Below are positions 58,691-64,000 of a stretch of 64,000 bases of DNA, one piece after another; the first letter of the stretch is position 1, and the number at the start of each line of letters is the position of its first letter. Origin of the DNA: Photobacterium leiognathi (GTDB lineage: Bacteria; Pseudomonadota; Gammaproteobacteria; Enterobacterales; Vibrionaceae). The stretch is taken from the NCBI RefSeq assembly GCF_030685535.1, contig NZ_CP131599.1:248001-312000 (forward strand), in the 5' to 3' direction. The notes beneath the pieces are model-generated. The model saw nothing but the letters and a program-made list of their open reading frames with translations. It was not told the DNA's origin and did no database searches. The position numbers and the translations under genes were made by a program.

Positions 58691-59110
58691 ATGAAAAAAA
58701 GTACCCTTATTCACTCTGAACTGTCTTACTTAGTTGCCACCTTAGGGCATACCGATGAAATCACTATTTGTGATGCAGGTTTGCCTATTCCTGCTCAGGT
58801 TCAACGTATTGATTTAGCGTTAACTCATGGCGTACCGAGCTTTTTAGATACGGTGCGTGTGATGCTCTCAGAAATGCAAATTGAAGGGGTGATCATGGCA
58901 GAGGAATTTGCCCAAGTGAGTCCTGAACATCACCAAGCGCTACTGGCTGAACTTGAGCAAGAAAAAGCGCTAACAGGTAAAACCATAAACATTGGTTATA
59001 TAAGCCATGAGCAATTTAAACAGCGTACTAAGCAAAGCCGAGCTGTGGTGAGAACCGATGAATGTACCCCTTACGCCAATGTGATTTTCCAATCGGGTGT
59101 GGTGTTTTAA
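58691..59110 (+). CDS. rbsD: D-ribose pyranase
   Basis: 139 residues, family length. It converts the pyranose to the furanose form of ribose so that ribokinase can use it. Features visible are HSELSYLVATLGHTDEITICDAGLPIP with the catalytic His of RbsD at residue 20 or nearby, and the C-terminal VVRTDECTPYANVIFQSGVVF. The ATG at 58691 is used; the frame is open to 58610 but the extra residues are not part of the family. First gene of the ribose operon. Confidence 0.95.
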   Translation: MKKSTLIHSELSYLVATLGHTDEITICDAGLPIPAQVQRIDLALTHGVPSFLDTVRVMLSEMQIEGVIMAEEFAQVSPEHHQALLAELEQEKALTGKTINIGYISHEQFKQRTKQSRAVVRTDECTPYANVIFQSGVVF

Positions 59111-59209
59111 GCCGTTGTCGATGTTGTAAAAGCGTTATGTAAATTCCCCCTAATTTTGCAATACAGAGTATCACTCAGCGATGGGTGATCGGTTATGGAA
59201 GATAGATCA

Positions 59210-60532
59210 ATGTTTATTAAAAATAACACCATCCAACATTCGGATGGTTACTTAAATAAAACACCGTTATTCCAGTTCTTGTTATTGTCATCGGTTTTTG
59301 CGTTGTGGTCTGCTGCCGCTGCGCTGAATGATGTGTTGATCACCCAATTTAAATCGATTTTCGATTTGTCTAATTTTGCATCAGCACTTGTTCAATCTGC
59401 ATTTTATGGTGCGTACTTTTTAGTGGCTATACCAGCCTCTATGGTAGTAAAGAAAACATCGTATAAGTTAGCGATTTTATTAGGTTTAGCCCTGTATATT
59501 TTCGGTTGTTTGATGTTCTTCCCTGCATCACATGCCGGTACTTATACCATGTTCCTTGCTGCCATTTTCTGTATTGCAATTGGTTTATCTTTCCTTGAAA
59601 CCTCGTGTAATACCTATTCTGCAATGATCGGTGAGCCTGAACGTGCCACTTTGCGTTTGAACGTATCGCACACCATTAATGCAATGGGTTACATCATTGG
59701 TTTGCTATTAGGTAAGCACTTAATTTTCCAAGAAGGTGTCGATGTTGGGCACATGATGGACACGTTAACAGGGCCAGAGTTGGCTGCATTTAAAGAGCAA
59801 TTGCTGCAACAAACGCTTGAGCCATACAAATGGTTAGTGGGCATCATTGCAACCGTTGCGATTTTAATTGCCATCACTGAATACCCGAACTGTAAAGCTG
59901 AAAGCGACAGTAAAGATAATCAACCATCATTTGGCGAAACCTTATCCTACCTTGCTGGCAACGTGCGTTTCTTCAAAGGTATTGCGACTCAGTTTGCTTA
60001 TGTGGGTATGCAAGTGGCTGTGTGGTCGTTCACTATTCGCCTTGCGCTAGAGCTTGATCCAAATATGATTGAGCACGATGCAGCAAACTACTTACTGTAC
60101 TCTTTCATTATGTACTTCCTTGGTAAGTTATTAGCTAACTACTTGTTTACTAAAACATCGCAAGAAAACGTGTTAATGGGTTACTCAGCTATTGGTTTTG
60201 CTTGCTTAATGTACGTGACCTTTATTCCTAGCTTTACTGCAGTATGGGTAGCCGTCGGTACTTCAGCATTGTTCGCACCTTGTTGGGCGACGATTTTCGC
60301 TTCAACACTGCAATCGGTTGATACTCGCTACACAGAAACAGCAGGTGGTTTTGTGGTGATGTCTATCATCGGTGGTGCAGCTATTCCGGTATTACAAGGT
60401 TTAGTGGCAGATAACATTGGTATGCAAAGCTCGTTCATCGTAAGCGCAGTGTGTTTTGCGGTGGTGTTCTTCTACTTCTTTAGTGAGAAGAAAGCAAAGC
60501 AAGCATTTACTTACTCTGTGGCTAAGGCGTAA
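59210..60532 (+). CDS. MFS sugar transporter (FucP-like), probable ribose importer
   Basis: 440 residues from the ATG at 59210 with about twelve spans. The N-terminal region (FALWSAAAALNDVLITQFKSIFDLSNFASALVQSAFYGAYF) and SFLETSCNTYSAMIG match the FHS family of fucose/galactose/glucose symporters. It lies between rbsD and rbsK, so ribose is the likely substrate, and it takes the place of the usual RbsACB ABC transporter. Confidence 0.88.
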   Translation: MFIKNNTIQHSDGYLNKTPLFQFLLLSSVFALWSAAAALNDVLITQFKSIFDLSNFASALVQSAFYGAYFLVAIPASMVVKKTSYKLAILLGLALYIFGCLMFFPASHAGTYTMFLAAIFCIAIGLSFLETSCNTYSAMIGEPERATLRLNVSHTINAMGYIIGLLLGKHLIFQEGVDVGHMMDTLTGPELAAFKEQLLQQTLEPYKWLVGIIATVAILIAITEYPNCKAESDSKDNQPSFGETLSYLAGNVRFFKGIATQFAYVGMQVAVWSFTIRLALELDPNMIEHDAANYLLYSFIMYFLGKLLANYLFTKTSQENVLMGYSAIGFACLMYVTFIPSFTAVWVAVGTSALFAPCWATIFASTLQSVDTRYTETAGGFVVMSIIGGAAIPVLQGLVADNIGMQSSFIVSAVCFAVVFFYFFSEKKAKQAFTYSVAKA

Positions 60533-60600
60533 TAGGATTGTATGACCATTCTTTCATGATGTGAGTTATCTAAGAATGGTCATGTTTCATTGAGGTTATT

Positions 60601-61611
60601 ATGTTTACTCTTCCTCTTTATAAAGAGCAGTTTTCTAAAACGAAAACCCGTGTTGCCCAATCTGAGCATTTCGATATTCATACGTTTATTTATAACTCAG
60701 GTGTTCATGCGGTTGAAATTCAGAACAGTAAAGGTCGTTTAGTGATTTTGCCTTTTATGGGGCAAATGATTTGGGATGCGGAGTTCTTAGGTACAGATCT
60801 TTGCATGAAGAATATGTTCTCTGAACCTAAACCAGCTAAAACCATTGTTGAAACCTACGGCTGTTTTGCTTTCCATGCTGGTATGCTGCGCATGGGTTGC
60901 CCAACACCACAAGATGATCACGTTCTACACGGTGAAATGCCATGTGCTGTAATGGATTCAGCATGGCTTGAAATCAGTGAAGAGATGGTTGCGGTAAAGG
61001 GACGTTATGAATACGTGATGGGCTTTGGCGATCATTATTTGGCAACACCATCGGTGACGTTAGCCAAAGATGCCAGCGTGTTTGATATTCAAATGGTGGT
61101 GAAGAACTTAGCCACGGTAGCCATGCCGCTGCAATACATGTGTCATATCAATGCCACTTACATCGAAAATGCGCAAATGAGCCAGAATATCCCTGATAAT
61201 GCATTCATTTTACGTGAAAGTATTCCAGCGCACGTTCAGCCGAATGCACAGTGGCTCGCTTATAATGAGCAACTAAAAGCCTCGCCACCGATTGCGGTAT
61301 TAGATAAACCAGCCATGCACGATCCTGAAATTGTCTACTTGATGGATGATATCGACCAATATACCGATCGTGCGGTGTTTAAGATGGCGTTTGAAGATAA
61401 GTGCTTTATTACTGAGTTTGATACCAAAGACTTTAATCACGCAACACGCTGGATCTTGTGCAATGGCGATCAGCAAGTGAACGCTTACGCACTGCCTGCG
61501 ACTTGTCGTCCTGAAGGTTTCTTAGCGGCGAAAGAAAAAGGCACTTTGCAATATTTAGCACCAAATGAAACCCGCACCTTTACGGTTCGTACGGGCATTA
61601 CCCAAGCTTAA
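60601..61611 (+). CDS. Aldose 1-epimerase-like protein (DUF4432 type)
   Basis: 336 residues of the galactose mutarotase-like fold: RLVILPFMGQMIWDAEFLG near the start, then LHGEMPCAVMDSAW with the His expected for sugar binding, and YMCHINATYIEN with a second His. DUF4432 members act on sugars, possibly as epimerases. The gene is inside the ribose operon, so it may interconvert ribose anomers; that is inference. Confidence 0.8.
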   Translation: MFTLPLYKEQFSKTKTRVAQSEHFDIHTFIYNSGVHAVEIQNSKGRLVILPFMGQMIWDAEFLGTDLCMKNMFSEPKPAKTIVETYGCFAFHAGMLRMGCPTPQDDHVLHGEMPCAVMDSAWLEISEEMVAVKGRYEYVMGFGDHYLATPSVTLAKDASVFDIQMVVKNLATVAMPLQYMCHINATYIENAQMSQNIPDNAFILRESIPAHVQPNAQWLAYNEQLKASPPIAVLDKPAMHDPEIVYLMDDIDQYTDRAVFKMAFEDKCFITEFDTKDFNHATRWILCNGDQQVNAYALPATCRPEGFLAAKEKGTLQYLAPNETRTFTVRTGITQA

Positions 61612-61748
61612 AATTTTGTCTGCGTGTTAATTTCCCCTATGGTTAGTGCGCAGACGAGATGCCTTTGACGTTTTCTAATTGAAGAAATTAAAGTCATCTT
61701 ATTTATAACAATGAATGTAAAAGGCTCGATAGAGCTGAGGATAACGAT

Positions 61749-62669
61749 ATGAGCAAGTTAGTGGTTTTAGGTAGTGTGAATGCGGATCATGTTCTTCAAG
61801 TGCCTTCATTTCCTCGTCCGGGGGAAACGTTGCATGGTCGCAACTACCAAGTTATCCCTGGTGGTAAAGGGGCAAACCAAGCAGTGGCTGCGGCACGCTT
61901 ACATGCTGATATCGGTTTTATTGCCTGCGTGGGTGATGATGCGTTTGGTATGTTTATGCGTGGTAATTTCGTCAAAGATGGTATTGATACCCGTGGTTTA
62001 AAAACCGAGAAAGGTTGCCCAACGGGTATTGCGATGATCCAAGTTTCTGACAGTGGTGAAAATAGCATTTGTTTATCTCCTGAAGCTAACGAACGTTTAA
62101 CCGCAGAAGCCATTGAAGCAGATCTTGATATGATCCGAGATGCTGAATATTTGTTAATGCAGCTTGAAACGCCAATGTGTGGTATCGAAAAAGCAGCAAA
62201 AGTTGCGAAATCAGCCAATACCAAGGTGATTTTAAATCCTGCCCCAGCTCGTGAACTGTCAGATGCGTTATTAGCTTGTGTTGATGTGATCACCCCAAAT
62301 GAAACCGAAGCGGAAGTGCTAACGGGCGTGACAGTAACCGATAACCAATCGGCACAAAAAGCAGCTGATATTCTTCACACTAAAGGTATTGATACCGTGA
62401 TGATCACCTTAGGTGCAAAAGGTGTGTGGTTAAGCCGCATGGGTAAGGGCGATATCATTTCAGGTTTTCGTGTCGAAGCAACAGATACCACAGCTGCTGG
62501 CGATACCTTCAATGGTGCGTTAGTAACTGGTTTATTAGAAGGATTGTCTTTAGAATCAGCGATTAAGTTTGCTCATGCTGCTGCTGCAATCTCAGTGACT
62601 CGCTTTGGTGCGCAAACGTCTATTCCAACGCGTGAAGAAGTCGATGCTTTTTTAGCGCAACACGCTTAA
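61749..62669 (+). CDS. rbsK: Ribokinase
   Basis: 306 residues, pfkB family. Signature 1 is GGKGANQAVAAARLHADIGFIACVGDDAFG and signature 2 is DTTAAGDTFNGALVTGL with the catalytic Asp. LNPAPARELSD and TPNETEAEVLTG are typical of ribokinases. It phosphorylates ribose to ribose-5-phosphate in the cytoplasm. GAGGATAACG lies just before the ATG. Confidence 0.95.
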   Translation: MSKLVVLGSVNADHVLQVPSFPRPGETLHGRNYQVIPGGKGANQAVAAARLHADIGFIACVGDDAFGMFMRGNFVKDGIDTRGLKTEKGCPTGIAMIQVSDSGENSICLSPEANERLTAEAIEADLDMIRDAEYLLMQLETPMCGIEKAAKVAKSANTKVILNPAPARELSDALLACVDVITPNETEAEVLTGVTVTDNQSAQKAADILHTKGIDTVMITLGAKGVWLSRMGKGDIISGFRVEATDTTAAGDTFNGALVTGLLEGLSLESAIKFAHAAAAISVTRFGAQTSIPTREEVDAFLAQHA

Positions 62670-62683
62670 CTAGGAGAAATAAC

Positions 62684-63694
62684 ATGGCTACGATGAAAGA
62701 TGTCGCAAAACTGGCAGGAGTTTCTACCTCGACAGTGAGCCATGTTATTAATAAGACCCGTTTTGTCAGTGAAGAAATTTCAGAGCGGGTCAACAAAGCT
62801 GCCAAAGAGCTTAATTACTACGCGCCTTCAGCCTTGGCGCGTAGCTTCAAAGTTAACCGTACAAAAACCATTGGTATGTTAGTGACAACCTCTACCAACC
62901 CTTTCTTTGGTGAAGTAGTAAAAGGTGTTGAACGCAGTTGTTACCAACAGGGCTATAGCTTGATTTTGTGTAATACCGAAGGTGATCACCAGCGTATGCA
63001 CGAATCAATCAATACCTTGCTGCAAAAGCGGGTTGATGGTTTGATCTTAATGTGTGCCACGCTTGAAGGTGAGCATTTCGATATTTTCGAGCACTATGCC
63101 GATATTCCCGTAGTAGTCATGGATTGGGGTCCAATGCAGTTCACTAGCGATAAAATTCAAGATAATTCGCTACGTGGTGGCTATATGGCGGCAAAATACT
63201 TAATTGACGCTGGACATAGCGAGATTGGTTGTATCACAGGTCCATTAGATCGGATCCAAGCTGAGATGCGTTACAACGGTTATTTACAAGCCATGGATGA
63301 AGCAGGCTTTAGCGTGGAACCATCATGGGTAGTGGAAGCGGATTTTGAATGTGAAGGTGGCTATAACGCTTTTACTCAATTGCATGCTAATGGCACATTA
63401 CCGAGTGCTTTAGTTGTTGCCAATGATATGATGGCTATGGGCGTGATCAATGCTGCGAATGAGCTTGGTATTCAGATCCCTGAGCAGCTTTCTATTATTG
63501 GTTACGATGATATTCATATTGCCAAGTTTATGTCGCCATCGCTAACGACTATTCACCAACCTAAATACCGTTTAGGGCAAGCGGCGGTCGAGACGTTATT
63601 AACACGTTTAGATGAGCCAGAAACTGCCCCTCGAATCATTGAACTCGAACCAACCTTAGTTGAGCGCAACAGTGTGAAATCATTACGCTCATAG
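62684..63694 (+). CDS. rbsR: Ribose operon repressor
   Basis: 336 residues, LacI family. The helix-turn-helix is MATMKDVAKLAGVSTSTVSHVINKTRFV; the hinge is SALARSFKVN; the core has TIGMLVTTSTNPFFGEVVKGVERSCYQQGYSLILCNTEG, close to E. coli RbsR. It starts 14 bases after rbsK with AGGAG. It should bind the two CGAAACGTTTCG palindromes before rbsD and release them on binding ribose. Confidence 0.93.
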   Translation: MATMKDVAKLAGVSTSTVSHVINKTRFVSEEISERVNKAAKELNYYAPSALARSFKVNRTKTIGMLVTTSTNPFFGEVVKGVERSCYQQGYSLILCNTEGDHQRMHESINTLLQKRVDGLILMCATLEGEHFDIFEHYADIPVVVMDWGPMQFTSDKIQDNSLRGGYMAAKYLIDAGHSEIGCITGPLDRIQAEMRYNGYLQAMDEAGFSVEPSWVVEADFECEGGYNAFTQLHANGTLPSALVVANDMMAMGVINAANELGIQIPEQLSIIGYDDIHIAKFMSPSLTTIHQPKYRLGQAAVETLLTRLDEPETAPRIIELEPTLVERNSVKSLRS

Positions 63695-63703
63695 TAATAA
63701 TCA

Positions 63704-64000
63704 CTAAACAGCTTTGACGCTAAATAGTTGTGAAAGGGTATCTAATACCATTTGAATACGCGCGGTATGAACAATATCTGCGTGTGTAACCAGCCAGATC
63801 TCGTAGTTTGAATTAAAGTCTTTTTCAGGAAAAATCGGTACGAGATTATCAATATCTGCCATAAATTTTGGTAAGAAACCAATCCCTACACCATTTTTAA
63901 TCGATGTTCTTAATAGCAAGCTACTGTCTGCAAGCAGTGCGATTTTTGCCTTATCGATAGCTAAACCGAACAGTTTATCTGGAGATTTCTCCACCATAGG
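63704..64000 (-). CDS. LysR-family transcriptional regulator, C-terminal part only
   Basis: 97 codons end at a stop at 63704 and run out of the window, so the N-terminal DNA-binding domain is not visible. LLLRTSIKNGVGIGFLPKFMADIDNLVPIFPEKDF matches the second half of the LysR substrate-binding domain (the G-x-G-I/F-L-P core). The effector and targets are unknown. Confidence 0.85.
   Translation of the reverse strand, partial: PMVEKSPDKLFGLAIDKAKIALLADSSLLLRTSIKNGVGIGFLPKFMADIDNLVPIFPEKDFNSNYEIWLVTHADIVHTARIQMVLDTLSQLFSVKAV

Overview
The window looks like chromosomal DNA of a marine gammaproteobacterium of the Vibrionaceae, most likely Photobacterium. The base composition is AT-rich. An MSHA-type pilin, two chitinases of different families, DbpA, a Zur-controlled zinc transporter and a dense set of cyclic-di-GMP genes support this. 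The genus is an inference from protein resemblance, not from a marker gene. I saw no rRNA, tRNA or CRISPR array.

Layout. 1-7150: a partial Tat-exported hydrolase, a DUF2799 lipoprotein, two unknown genes, a VRR-NUC nuclease, and a tryptophanyl-tRNA synthetase behind a classical attenuator whose leader peptide has two adjacent Trp codons. 7700-13050: a Na+/alanine symporter whose terminator is followed directly by a group II intron without an open reading frame, then a pilin, dbpA and two small paralogs. 13430-19360: a cation/proton antiporter with an IS50-like element in the loop of its terminator, a phosphoethanolamine transferase and a LysO-type exporter. 19900-27300: an amino acid permease broken by an amber codon, a tRNA-binding protein, a GalR-like repressor and three cyclic-di-GMP genes, one of them frameshifted. 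27600-32850: galM, then a deletion scar joining the end of galK to a GH19 chitinase without its 5' end, and a two-domain phytase. 33100-40700: a degenerate GGDEF membrane protein with an AraC regulator, znuACB and a GH18 chitinase.

40700-54600 is an AT-rich accessory island. It holds a hydrolase and its decayed paralog; a 43-residue peptide gene followed by a diiron ferritin-like enzyme and an MFS exporter (a candidate peptide-modification cassette, with a decayed second copy 7 kb away); remnants of IS66 and a chemoreceptor; a five-gene oxidoreductase cluster whose 2OG-dioxygenase carries an amber codon, with a convergent LytTR regulator; and a reverse transcriptase with a structured upstream RNA.

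The reverse transcriptase locus (52673-54220) is the most exciting item. It has the architecture of DRT2 phage defence, in which an RNA is copied round and round into a concatemer that encodes a stop-free repeat protein. The upstream RNA carries two copies of GAATGAC exactly 114 nt (38 codons) apart, next to a long-range stem. The DNA strand complementary to that RNA has one frame that stays open through the repeat and across the predicted repeat junction, with a strong Shine-Dalgarno and ATG inside each unit. The repeat unit and protein sequence were worked out here from the sequence alone.

54600-64000 is ordinary chromosome: a PD-(D/E)XK-like protein, glpT-glpQ, and a ribose operon (rbsD, MFS transporter, epimerase-like protein, rbsK, rbsR) with LacI-type operators and no ABC transporter. 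A partial LysR gene ends the window. The window has many broken genes (APC permease, diguanylate cyclase, galK, chitinase, hydrolase, 2OG-oxygenase, MFS fragment), which suggests ongoing gene loss.
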